A DNA stretch of 26,832 bases from Lenisia limosa (lineage: Eukaryota > Breviatea): assembly GCA_001655205.1 (NCBI GenBank), contig LPNZ01009748.1, forward strand, positions 1-26,832, given 5' to 3'. Both the position numbers and the translations under genes were made by a program. The notes under the pieces were generated by a model. That model was not told the DNA's origin and ran no database searches. It worked only from the letters and a program-made list of their open reading frames with translations. Numbering within the stretch: the stretch's first letter is position 1; each line of letters begins with the position of its first letter. This document shows positions 9,576 to 18,599 of the stretch, piece after piece.

Positions 9576-10395
9576 TATGGAGTCTGTTGCTGCTGTTCTG
9601 TCATCAGGAAGTGGTAAATCGCTGACCCGTCATTGTTGCGCTTCAGTTTCAGGTTTGTTGTCTTTATTGTTTGAGCATTGTTGCAGTGATCGGGACGGAG
9701 GGGGGGTAGATTTTCGGTCATTTTATTGACTTTTCTGTTTCCCATACACTGAGGTTGTGTACTTCGTCTGTCTCCCTCTTGTCCCAAATTGAAGAACAGA
9801 TCATTCGGATCGAGGATGCCGGCGCCATTAAGGTTCCGCAGCTGAAAGATGTAACCGATAAGACCGAAACATCAAAGCTCCTTTGTCGTTATTGACAACT
9901 TAGTCTTCTTCCCCCCAGAACAGACAAAGAAAGCAATTGCGGTTTTCAAGCGCGCCAGCAAAGCCGATCTTGCAGCAGGTCTTGTACTGGATGAAGCCCA
10001 CAGCTTTAAACAATGGCCGTAAGTGTGGTTTAGCTTTTTTTGTTGGTATAATATAATCTTTTTTATTTTTTTTTATTTATGATGTTTCAATGTGTTTCAC
10101 TCTGCAATGATTGAGCCGCTGAAGTTCTCGATGGACAAAGGATTGGCTCGTTATCTTGGTTGGTTGTGACTAATAAGATCTTTCGAAAAGTTGTGTTTCA
10201 AGAATTTGATTCCCACGGACCCCAAATTTTTCGAGATGCGTTTGCTGAGCTCTTCCCTGTGGTGGTCAACCCACGCATGAACTTGCGGATGGTATACCAC
10301 TTGGAAGATGGCGAGCGGACATACCTCAAGGACACAGAGACCGTTTGTTGGTGCAGTCCTATTAGCATCATATGTTCTTTTGTTATTGTTATTTA
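9576..10395 (+). pseudogene. SF2 (RecQ-like) helicase, 5'-truncated copy (family B, copy 1)
   Basis: This is a degraded duplicate of the helicase at 12703-13826, starting where that copy reads GAGTCTGTTGCTGCTGTTCT. It keeps the P-loop remnant SGSGKSL, and a G-run-containing intron ending CTGAG at 9751-9753. VVYFVCLPLVP follows, with the GTT codon that the other copy has lost. It then shows VIDNLVFFPPEQTKKAIAVF, the DEAH box LDEAHSFKQWP with donor GTAAGT, and NLRMVYHLEDGERTYLKDTE near 10280-10340. Damage includes 2-nt losses near the P-loop and before IEEQI, a deletion of about 24 nt near 9870, and a destroyed acceptor (AA for AG) before the third exon. Introns are retained, so it arose by DNA duplication, not retroposition. 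Confidence 0.75.
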
Positions 10396-10425
10396 GTTTC
10401 AGGCTTAGTAGGAAGATAATCTAAA

Positions 10426-10450
10426 CTTCACTTCGGTTCCAAAAAAAGCC
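10426..10450 (+). repeat. Shared motif CTTCAC..GGTTC-A-run-GCC, site 2
   Basis: CTTCACTTCGGTTCCAAAAA followed by AAGCC lies just after the helicase fragment and 54 nt before the ligase stop codon. It is nearly identical to 4536-4559 and 14535-14558. Confidence 0.5.
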
Positions 10451-10503
10451 TAGTTCATTTACTTTAAAATTTTGAACGAGTGCGAAAGATATGTTATTTA
10501 CAA

Positions 10504-11883
10504 TTAACCCAGAGTAGCCATTACAGCCTTCTGAGCACCATCATCCAGGGATGAAGCTGTAATGATAGGAATTCCAGACTGCTCCAAAATTTGTTTTCCC
10601 TCTTCAACATTCGTTCCCTCAAGCCTAACAATAAGTGGGATTTCAAGTTCAAGATTAGATAGTGCGTTCACAATGCCTCTTGCAATAATGTCGCATTTCA
10701 TTATTCCACCGAAAATATTCACGAAAACAGTTTTAACATTAGTATCAGACAATATAAGTTCAAAAGATTTTGCAATAACTTCCTCAGTTGCTCCTCCACC
10801 AACATCCAAAAAATTAGCAGGACTAACATCTTTGGAATATTGATTTAGAGCAAAAAATAAATAATAATAAAATACCATCCATTGTAGCCATTGCAAGACC
10901 AGCACCATTTACCATATTACCAATCTGTCCATCAAGACCAACATAATTGATTCCAAACTTTTGTGCTTCCACTTCCCTTGGATCCTCCTCTGTTGGGTCA
11001 AACATTCCAAAGACTTCCTTTTGGCGAAACTCAGCAAAATCATCAAAATTCATTTTGGCATCAAAGCAAACAACTTGGCCATCAGGGGTCTCTCCAAAAG
11101 GATTAATTTCCACCTGTGTGGCATCAACCCCCAAAAATAGTTCATATAAGCTGAATATCTATTAAGCCAAAAACAAATAAACTTGTTCTGCAGCAACAAT
11201 AGCCTTCTTCCCTTCAAAACCAAGATGGTCAACCATTTGCTTTGCTTGCTCCTTAGTCACTCCAACATCAATATCAACTGGAATCTGGTCACAAAAGGAG
11301 AATACAGAAAGAATTAGCTCTGGTGTTGCCTCAGCAACCTCTTCAATTTCAACACCACCAGCAGGTGATCCAACAATAACAGGTCCTTGACTTTCCCTAT
11401 CATAAAGAATGGCAAGGTAAGTCTCCCTTTCAATATCAAGAGAGTGTGCAATCATACAATTTTTTACCGCAACTCCCTCCGGAGGTGTTTGCTTTGTAAT
11501 AAGTGATGCTCCAATCATTTTCGAGGCAATTTCTCCAGCTTCCTGTGGACCAATAAAAAACACTAAGAAACTTTTTTGGGAAATGAACTCCTCCTTCAAA
11601 GCCATTAGTGAAGTGACCTTTTCCCCGGCCTCCAGCATGTATTTGGGCCTTCAACACTAGCTCATCGACGTCAAGCTTCAACGCCCCAGCTTCAATCTCT
11701 TCAGGCGAAGAGCCCACCTCAAATTTTTGAATATTGACCCCATACTTGTCCATAAGAACCTTGGATTGAAATTCATGGAGGTTTAAAAAGCGAGTTGCCC
11801 AAGCTGCTGACCTAAAAACACTGCCCTAATAAAAAAAAAAACAGCACTTTGGAAGCCCCGTTAAACAGTTTCAAGCAATTCAT
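10504..11883 (-). CDS. SUCLG2: Succinyl-CoA ligase beta subunit, mitochondrial (GTP-type)
   Basis: It pairs with the alpha subunit in the mitochondrial matrix to convert succinyl-CoA and NDP to succinate and NTP in the citric acid cycle. Six exons: 11883-11848, 11825-11562, 11542-11306, 11284-11183, 11158-10876 and 10850 (or 10829)-10504, giving about 422 aa, the usual family length. The start [12 protein letters not shown] plus [13 protein letters not shown] is basic, has no acidic residues, and suits a mitochondrial transit peptide. The ATP-grasp part follows, with [22 protein letters not shown] and [20 protein letters not shown]. The ligase domain shows [27 protein letters not shown] and [10 protein letters not shown], and the protein ends MATLG. 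The NPFGETP...AEFRQK wording favours the GTP-type over the ATP-type paralogue. Key motifs look intact, so it is probably functional. Four introns of 19-24 nt are GT-AG. The fifth is ambiguous. Confidence 0.92.
10851..10875 (-). other. 25-nt intron 5, GT start and TTG end (or 46-nt GT-AG)
   Basis: The segment begins GTATTTTATT. The first AG is 46 nt along (at 10831-10830). Using it leaves [14 protein letters not shown], deleting about five residues of a conserved helix and loop. Ending at TTTTTTG (10851) gives [21 protein letters not shown], about two residues longer than the family. Both choices keep the frame. I lean to the 25-nt form because its size and T-richness match the other introns. 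Confidence 0.45.
11159..11182 (-). other. 24-nt intron 4 of the succinyl-CoA ligase gene
   Basis: It begins GTTTATTTG and ends TTAATAG, and contains an in-frame TAA, so it must be removed. Phase-0 splicing joins KKAIVAAEQ to [18 protein letters not shown], an ungapped match to the family. Confidence 0.88.
11285..11305 (-). other. 21-nt intron 3 of the succinyl-CoA ligase gene
   Basis: It begins GTATTCTCC and ends GACCAG. It is a multiple of three, so unspliced sequence stays open but adds seven foreign residues (VFSFCDQ). Removal joins ATPELILS to IPVDIDVGV and restores the exact spacing of the human SUCLG2 segment as I recall it. Confidence 0.85.
11543..11561 (-). other. 19-nt intron 2 of the succinyl-CoA ligase gene
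   Basis: It begins GTTTTTTATT and ends CCACAG. The two flanking frames differ, so the removed length must be one more than a multiple of three. This is the only GT-AG choice in the interval that satisfies that. It joins [11 protein letters not shown] to [11 protein letters not shown], as the family requires. Confidence 0.75.
11826..11847 (-). other. 22-nt intron 1 of the succinyl-CoA ligase gene
   Basis: It begins GTGCTG, contains a 12-T tract and ends ATTAG. Without splicing, the frame of exon 2 meets a TAG immediately upstream and has no start before MDKYG, which is too late. Splicing in phase 0 supplies a Met and completes a transit peptide. Confidence 0.7.
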
Positions 11884-12702
11884 TTCAAAATTTGCCCAAT
11901 AGTCGCCTTGATACCCAAATTTACCAGTTTATACCCAAATTGAGATTTAGGCGGGGGTGACCCCCCCTGCGGCCGGGCGTACCCGACAAGAATGAAGAAC
12001 CAAAATGATAATGGGGGGTTTATATATATATTTAGAGTAAAAGCATTATACCTACCAAACGATAGCTACGAGTTATAGAATGTTGTTTCCGCTATGTAAA
12101 CTCCCTAAAGTCGAAACCTGTCAAAGATGTTATTACCATTTTTTGAAATTTTCTGTTGTTGTGACAAAAATTTGAAAAACTCAAAACAACCCAGAAATAG
12201 AATGTGGTATGAAAACTGGGCGAAAAATTGGGTTCTGCGGCTTTAAAACTCAAAATAACAATTAATGACCTAATTTAGGACCGCGAGCCATGTAGCGATG
12301 TATTATACTATTTGATATCGATTTAGTTATAAATATATATGACCTCCTGAATCTGTGGCATACGACGGATTTAGGAGTGGGTTATTATGCAGGGGCTCTT
12401 GTCCTTATTCATGAATCTCCTTGTATGTATGCTGGGGAAGCACGCAGAAAGTTCTGTGCACAGAGTTGTAAGGCAAATGATTGGGTGAATTAATATTACA
12501 CTATAATCCCATATCTCTTTTAGCGTGATTGTGTGGACNNNNNNNNNNCTTTCTTTATTAAAGGATCAATAAAATCAAAATTAATTTGAGAAATGTCTTT
12601 ATGGAACTGTTGTTGGGAATCAAAGCATTTTTATTGAAGTGCACAGTGTTGATTTGAAAGGTAGTAAAACCCTTGTTGCTGGAAACTTGTAAACACAAGG
12701 TC
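11884..12702. other. Intergenic, no gene seen
   Basis: Putative promoter side of the ligase gene. It has a short GC-rich patch with a seven-C run (11962-11968), then AT-rich sequence. A 10-N gap is at 12539-12548. No clear promoter element is visible. Confidence 0.4.
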
Positions 12703-13826
12703 ATGTCCCTGGAAGAAACTTTTCGCGCAAACCCTGGTGCTCCCTCTGTTTCCTCTCCAGATCAGCTGAGTCCTCATCAGATCGAGGTTGCCACTCTTCT
12801 TCTGCGATGGGAGTCTGTTGCTGCTGTTCTTCCAACAGGAAGTGGTAAATCGCTGCTTCCTGTCATCGTTGCGCTTCAGTTTCAGGTTTGTTGTCTTTAT
12901 TGTATGGGCATTGTTGCAGTGATCGGGACGGACGGAGGGGGGGGTAGTTTTTCAGTCATTTTATTGGCTTTTCTGTTTCCCATACACTTAAGGTGTGTAC
13001 TTCGTCTGCCTCCCTCTCGTCCCAACAGTTGAAGAACAGATCATGCGGATCGAGGCTGCCGGCGCCGTCAAGGTTCTGCAGCTGAGAGATGTAACCGCCA
13101 AGACCGACCTCAGCGACGTCACTCTCAGTTTACATCAAATCTCCTTTGTCGTTATTGACAACTTAGTCTTCTTCCCCCCAGAACAGACAAAGAAAGCAAT
13201 TGCGGTTTTCAAGCGAGCCAGCAAAGCCGGTGTTGCAGCAGGTCTTGTACTGGATGAAGCCCACAGCTTTAGACAATGGCCGTAAGTGGGGGGAGGGTAT
13301 GGGTTAGCTTTTTTTGTTGGTATATATGTATGTTTAGGTTACCATTTTTTATTTTATAATATGATGTCTCAGTGTTTCGCTCTGCAATGAATGAGCCGCT
13401 GAAGTTCTCGACGGACGAAGGATTAGCTCTCATGAAGCCTGTTATCTTGGTTGGTGGTGACTCATAAATATCTTTCGAGAAGTTATGTTTCAAGTAACTG
13501 ATATTCACTTAAGCTCTCATCTGCCACAATGACCAAATCGGACCTCAAATTTTTCCGAGATGCGTTTGCTGAGCCCTTCCCTGAAGTTTATAGATAGTTG
13601 GTCAACCCACACATGAACTTGCGGATGGTATACCACTTGGAGGATGGCGAGCGGACATACCTCAAGGACACAGAGGCCATTTGTTGGGGCAGTCCTATTA
13701 TCATCATATGTTCTTTTGTTTTGTTATTATTGGACAAAGTTGAGTTACACTGCCGAAAATAAGAAAAATGTGATCGGTACACCACTTTATGGAAAAGATG
13801 ACAGTCCTGTTTTGCTGAGACCCAAG
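12703..13826 (+). pseudogene. SF2 (RecQ-like) helicase (family B, copy 2)
   Basis: Exon 1 (12703-12885) starts MSLEETFRANPGAPSVSSPD, has the Q-motif-like LSPHQIEVATLLLRW and Walker A LPTGSGKSLLP (about 12835-12852). A 107-nt intron with a G-run ends at 12992. Exon 2 reads VYFVCLPLVPTVEEQIMRIE (motif Ia region), then QISFVVIDNLVFFPPEQ and VLDEAHSFRQWP (DEAH box at 13253-13264), ending at donor GTAAGT. A 91-nt intron ends at 13372. Exon 3 has FRSAMNEPLKFSTDEGLA. LSSHLPQMTKSDLKFFRDAF, a motif III equivalent, and NLRMVYHLEDGERTYLKDTE at the start of domain 2 come next. The last piece ends GKDDSPVLLRPK at donor GTAATC. One T missing at the exon 2 start (GTGTG against GTTGTG in the other copy) and stops after exon 3 show decay. 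A USP-like region follows downstream. Confidence 0.75.
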
Positions 13827-14530
13827 GTAATCATAAAATAGTATATATCATCAAATAATATTAACTATTACAATACTACATATGTACTACGTACATAATA
13901 TAAAAACAGTATGATATATATAGCTATATACATATGATGTGTGTACTGTATTTATCATATAAAACATCAGATAATATATCATATGTGGTCGTTCAAAATT
14001 CTAAATATTTTAATAATTCTGGTTTTCTCGAAAAAACAAGTCTCCAGTTAAATATTGTGTTTAATTAGAAGTATAATGATCTTGACTTTGTTTTTCCTTC
14101 ATTTTAGGGGTGATTTGTTTTCTAATGTATTTCAAAAAGTCTGTTTAAAGTAATATTTGAGATAAATATATATAGCTCACAAAGAAGTCCAAATTTTTAA
14201 CTTTGAATACCATTTGAAGCCTAGTTGTTGAATAATTGGAAGGGAATTAGAGAAAAAAACAGAATTATGAACGGCCGCATGCAAAGGAATAAAAAAACCG
14301 ATGTTCATCTTGTACATATCGTATACTGAGGAGACAAAACCGTGTCGTTTTGATTGTGGCTTCTTCTCTGAAAAAAAAAAATATAAAAATCACTTTTCGA
14401 CTCTTCAAAAATGAACATAAAAGGGAGATAATCAATCAATTATTTACATTATAGTCTCATAAACATCAATGACATAAAGAGTAAGTCGGAAAATAATGAA
14501 AATGCTATAAAGATACATTACTATTTTACA

Positions 14531-14610
14531 AGGGCTTCACTTGGGCTCAAAAAAAGACAAATCTTCGAACACTATCGATATTTTACTGTACTTGTTCGAA
14601 GTGAAGCCCT
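14531..14610. repeat. Inverted repeat with an interrupted left arm
   Basis: The right arm TGTTCGAAGTGAAGCCCT (14593-14610) pairs with AGGGCTTCACT (14531-14541) and CTTCGAACA (14563-14571). The left arm is split by about 21 nt (TGGGCTC, an A-run, GACAAAT). The loop is short. It may be a small palindromic element with an insertion, or a structured RNA. Confidence 0.7.
14535..14558 (+). repeat. Shared motif CTTCAC..GGCTC-A-run-GAC, site 3
   Basis: CTTCACTTGGGCTCAAAAAA followed by AGAC overlaps the left arm of the inverted repeat. It matches the sites at 4536-4559 and 10426-10450 over most positions. Confidence 0.45.
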
Positions 14611-15115
14611 CCAATCTTTTTCAATTTATTGTGTGGTGTTTGTGGGTGAAATGTCGATCAATAAGTGAATCGGTCTTCAATATGGCTCCTTGAAGAAACA
14701 ATTGTCTGGTTCAGTATCCAACAAATTCCTGCAATAATAATGGGAAAGGCTGATAAAGAGGTTGACTTCAACCATACATTTCTTTACTTTTTAATGGTAT
14801 AATACGATAAAAACCAAAACACAAGATAGAAAAAATTGGCTAATATAGCCAATATAAACAGGAAATATATAAAAATTATGTCTAGATTGCAAAAAACAAA
14901 ATGGGTAGGAAGCGGGGAGGGGTACAACAAGATAATCACATATATCAAGATATATATATATTAGATATATATATTTATAATATCATTGTCATATTTTTTT
15001 TAAAACAATATAGATATCATATGCATAGTACAGGTCTTATTTCTAGTTAAACTTTATCCATATTCAGATCGTTTTACTCTCGGAAAATATCAGTCAGTAT
15101 CTTGTTTCTACTCAG

Positions 15116-15259
15116 ATCCTCAGGTTTGAGCTGCTATGTGACTCGCTGCTACAGGCAATGGCCCCCTTTGGTATTTGGCTCTTGCGATTTATTGTTCGGA
15201 CAACGATGGTTGTTGACGCTTTAGGTTTTACGTTTGAAGCGAACATCAATGGCGCAAAG
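15116..15259 (+). CDS. Exon of unknown protein between helicase and protease domains
   Basis: A 48-codon open exon flanked by an acceptor (CTACTCAG) and a donor (GTAATATT). It reads ILRFELLCDSLLQAMAPFGI, then WLLRFIVRTTMVVDALGFTF. There is no ATG at its start, so it must be internal. Position and GC-rich style suggest it belongs with the helicase and USP-like exons on either side, possibly one multi-domain gene. I do not recognise the domain. Confidence 0.4.
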
Positions 15260-15655
15260 GTAATATTAAGGATCAAATCACAACTATAGAAATTGTTTTC
15301 TCTTTTTGGAAGGTTTTCTCCTTATTCAATGGATGGCAGTACTAGCAGATATTGAGTGCAAAGATTATGTAAGAATATATTTAACCGTGTGTTGACAAGT
15401 CATATTTTTTTGCATGTTTCCATCAAATTCCACACGACAATGAAAGCGAACTATGACATGCTCTAATTGTGGACAATCAAGCTCTCAAAAAGTGATTAAA
15501 ACTACGATCATGTTGCCGTAGAAGCACCTAGAAGGAACTGAGTTTGTCATGTTTACATATTTGACTTCATTAGCTCAATTGCCAACAGCGCCAAGAATTT
15601 GTTGATTACTGATGATGTAAGGCGACTCTTGCTTTGTTTCACGTTTTCAATACAG

Positions 15656-16112
15656 AAATCAAGAAATTGTCAAGCATCCCCGAACCTGATATTGTCTGGT
15701 AGTGAATATGAACTTCAAAGGGTAGAATGCAATTGAAAGACGGTTTCTTATTGTATAGCGCTATTTATCACCGAGGACCTGATTTCAGTTCAGGTCACTT
15801 CATTGCAACAGTCAAGGGTGGAGATAATGTGAGATAATAATTCCAATTTTTTACTTTACTTTGTAGTGGTATACCTGCGATGATGCCACAGTCCGCCCCA
15901 GAAAACACCATTCTGGCTTCCAGCTGCACACAGTGGGGATGATAACATTTCTTCCATCAGCTTCAGTTTATAATTTCTTCCTTATGACTCTGCTGCAGTG
16001 CTTCTACAAAAAGTTGGCCACTGTCTTTGACAAAGATGGAAACTTTATTGTAAAATGGGCTTTGTGTGTTCCATGCTATTCTCTGGGAGGCAGACTAAGC
16101 CTTTCCTCTTAA
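15656..16112 (+). pseudogene. Ubiquitin-specific-protease-like (peptidase C19) C-terminal region
   Basis: Three exons read in series. 15656-15708 gives IKKLSSIPEPDIV. After an intron, 15759-15828 gives AIYHRGPDFSSGHFIATVKG. A 38-nt intron (15829-15866) follows, and 15867-16112 starts WYTCDDATVRPRK and runs to a TAA. The order H-R-G, SGHF, then WY.CDD..V is the His box and Asp of the USP fold, with the catalytic His at about 15796-15798. The family cleaves ubiquitin-like modifiers. The Cys box that should lie some 200 residues upstream is not found. The upstream exon near 15582-15624 (ISSIANSAKNLLITDD) joins in the wrong frame. I call it a decayed or partial gene. Its neighbours are helicase-type exons on the same strand. 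Confidence 0.6.
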
Positions 16113-16827
16113 TAGTATATATATATATACGTTTTATGAAAAATAGTGTTGAAATTTTCCAACAATAAATTGCAGAACAAATCGTATTAAGACGTTAGAA
16201 GAGCCAAGTTATCTGCTTGATAGATTTTCAACGAGGCTTCGTCAGCAGTCAGAGGTTCACTGACAATTTTCTTCAGTCTTTTCAATGTAACACTAAAAAA
16301 TACAAATTTTTTTACCGTATACATTATATCATATTTACAACTTCAATATATACATTTGAAGTTACCCTCTGACCTATCCTACCTAGCCAAAAAAGCGTAT
16401 ACTATATGTATACTATATGTACTATATTATATTTTATAATCAATTGATTCAATACTCTTTGTTCAGGGCGGCTTCAAGAATGCCCATCACCTTCCCCCGA
16501 CTTTCGACGTCAGCCTGGTATGAAGGTCAACAAAAATAAACACAAACGGGATAGAAGTCAGGATGAAGTTGACGAAGGAATACGACTTGTTGGCCAAGCG
16601 GCACAGAGTTGTAAACGCGACCCGGGTGGCCCTCTGAGACTCTCTCCCCATGTCATATGTCAAAATATCGACATCCTCAACTCCTTCTACTATCTACATT
16701 TTCTTTAATAAGCAAATAGAAAATTGAACTGCAAACAGTCTGAGACTTGCGTGGGGTAGTTTTCTCAATCCGAGAGATAGCCCGGAGTGTCTTCTTTGGG
16801 GTGTCAGCTTGAGTAAAGATGACCTAA
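16113..16827. other. Mostly non-coding, possible short exons
   Basis: AT-rich palindromic sequence, then a possible exon after TTGTTCAG at 16467 reading GGFKNAHHLPPTFDVSL. Next is a GC-richer patch (16520-16700) with competing frames, one containing KEYDLLAKRHRVVNATRVAL. Probably remnants of the upstream element. Confidence 0.3.
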
Positions 16828-17280
16828 AAATTAGTTGCGATTTTTGATGAAATATCAGAAGTATCACCACTACTTACACTGGTACTGGGAGGAGAGCTCC
16901 CTAATTGCACACTCATCTTTCTCTACAATGGCTACTCTGTCATCATCAAGCAGAATTCAGTACGCATAATTCTGTTGCCATGTCCAATTAATGCACAGGA
17001 GCTCTTGGTCTTATCGCATTTGGAGTTTATGTACAAGGAATGCAATATTGTGATACTACTTGACGCCTCCCCCCCAGCCAAACCTTTCTCTCCAACGAAA
17101 ATTTTTAACTGGCTTATTACTGAGCTGTTAACTGCCTTGATGTGTTCAAGAAAATCGGTTCCGAAGGTTTGCTCTGATCCAATCATTAACCATCCAAGGA
17201 CTTTCTTTCGAGGATCTTGCCACCATGGCTGTGCTGGTGGGGGTAAGATCTGTATTTTCAATATATTCTGCTTTTCTTGA
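16828..17280 (+). CDS. Unidentified open frame, 150 codons, no domain recognised
   Basis: Open from just after a TAA at 16825-16827 to the TGA at 17278-17280. It contains LGGELPNCTLIFLYNGYSVI and later INAQELLVLSHLEFMYKECN. A donor-like GGGG|GTAAGA at about 17240 would end an exon. The - strand is also open here for 109 codons, so the coding strand is not certain. No Met near the start argues for an internal exon. GC content resembles the mobile-element exons. Confidence 0.25.
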   Translation, partial: KLVAIFDEISEVSPLLTLVLGGELPNCTLIFLYNGYSVIIKQNSVRIILLPCPINAQELLVLSHLEFMYKECNIVILLDASPPAKPFSPTKIFNWLITELLTALMCSRKSVPKVCSDPIINHPRTFFRGSCHHGCAGGGKICIFNIFCFS

Positions 17281-18360
17281 TTCTATAGGAACTAAACCCT
17301 TGCTCCCCGTATTTTTTTTGTCATGCAAGCAATGGACAAGGGCCTTTGTGACCTGATTGAGAGAGTAGAAGAGTAGAAGATTAGAGATGGGGAATGATGT
17401 ATTACGTGTGATTGTTATCTTCAAATGGGCACACAGCAATTCCATTCACACTATTGGTTTCATATTTATAAATTGATTGATTTTTATGATTAAATGCTTC
17501 TATAACCAGCCAAAAGCCAACCATTCTGAATTTCAATATATGATATCAAATGATATGTATTATAACTTGTTATTGTCTTTTCTTTGTCTATTTGTGATGC
17601 AACTGCTACTTTGGGCAAAATCATAAAATTGAGAAACTTGAACAATAAGGAGTTATTGAATATGATTCATGTCTAATTCTGAAGTCTCAGCTCAGATGAG
17701 AATGTGTTCCTTTTCCAGGCATCAGGTTTTTCGCGTTTAATTGTGTGGTTGAAATGGAGAAAGACAAAAGGTAAGCAATCAATGTCCCATTATCGTATCA
17801 TCAAACTAGCAAGTCAACGTTCATAAGTGTAAATTTGCACCTCTTTCAGTTTTGTTCTTCCCAGCCCGCCTTGCTTGGGCCGCTTCCTGTCATAGTGAAA
17901 CGGGTGCTGACCCGGGTGCTCTGGGAATTTTTTTTCTTCTTGCGTAATTATGTGTTTGTGAATGTACATCTCCTCGAAGACACACATCACACTACTGCAT
18001 AACATAGAAAGTTACAACCCTATGATGAAAACGAACATTAGGCTTTGTTGCGCACAGGTGGCACAGAGTATTAATCGATAAATCGATATGCATAGTAATA
18101 AATATTATTGCTTCAAAACTATTTTAAGAGGTAAAAATGTTAAAAGTATACAAGAGGGTGGCTTGGTGTCACTGCGCAATTATTGTGCGCGAATATAATC
18201 GGCCACCCGAACCCCCCATATATAATATCTATACACCTCCTAGGCTTGATTAGAGGAACAGGTTAGAGGATTAGAGAGTTGGATTAGAGCTCTTCTAAGT
18301 TTGTTGAACGTCCAATATTTCCAATCATTGTCCAATGTTGTATTGTATTTTGTAATTCAA
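17281..18360. other. Intergenic, no gene seen
   Basis: AT-rich sequence. A purine-rich stretch at 18245-18295 has several TTAGAG units just before the PRP4 region. No recognisable element. Confidence 0.4.
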
Positions 18361-18450
18361 AGGAGCGCAATAGTTGTTCCTATTGATGATACTGAAGTAA
18401 AGTCAACATTAAGAGGGTACAAACAACCCATATGCTTGTTTGGAGAGGGG

Positions 18451-18474
18451 GTTTTTCTTTTAATTCTTACGTTG
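18451..18474 (+). other. Apparent 24-nt intron in PRP4, GT start and TTG end
   Basis: It begins GTTTTTCTTTT and ends ACGTTG. Left in, it inserts eight hydrophobic residues (VFLLILTL) inside the invariant LFGEG-P..RR motif. Removing exactly 24 nt joins LFGEG to PFDRRARL with correct spacing. The only nearby AG (18484-18485) would delete the RR pair and shift the frame. Confidence 0.5.
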
Positions 18475-18573
18475 CCATTTGATAGAAGAGCGAGGTTATC
18501 AGCATTCTTATTACAAGGTGATATCAAAGTTTTTAAAAGCAACAATGAATCAGTTCAAGAAGTGCATTCAGCA

Positions 18574-18599
18574 GTTATTTCTTTTTTGTTTAATTTTTG
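18574..18599 (+). other. Apparent 26-nt intron in PRP4, GT start and TTG end
   Basis: It begins GTTATTTC and ends TTTTTG. The frame must shift between VQEVHSA and KAFLSQGSK, so the removed length must be two more than a multiple of three. No GT-AG pair of short size fits. A 65-nt GT-AG choice (18562-18626) exists but deletes more of the conserved region. Confidence 0.4.

Larger units (their letters stand above)
13850..15115. other. Non-coding, AT-rich palindromic tracts
   Basis: Segments at 13840-13990 and 14935-15020 consist largely of ATCATAT/ATATGAT-type palindromic units, as also seen at 4975-5240 and 16120-16440 near helicase or protease exons. Apart from the inverted repeat at 14531-14610, I see no features here. 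Confidence 0.4.

Noticed and set aside
10562-11165. + strand frames opposite the ligase gene
   Set aside because: They are shadows of the strongly conserved - strand succinyl-CoA ligase exons.
16932-17445. Overlapping - strand frames of about 100 codons
   Set aside because: No domain recognised. The + strand frame through the same region is longer and has a donor site. Neither is certain, so only the + frame is listed, at low confidence.
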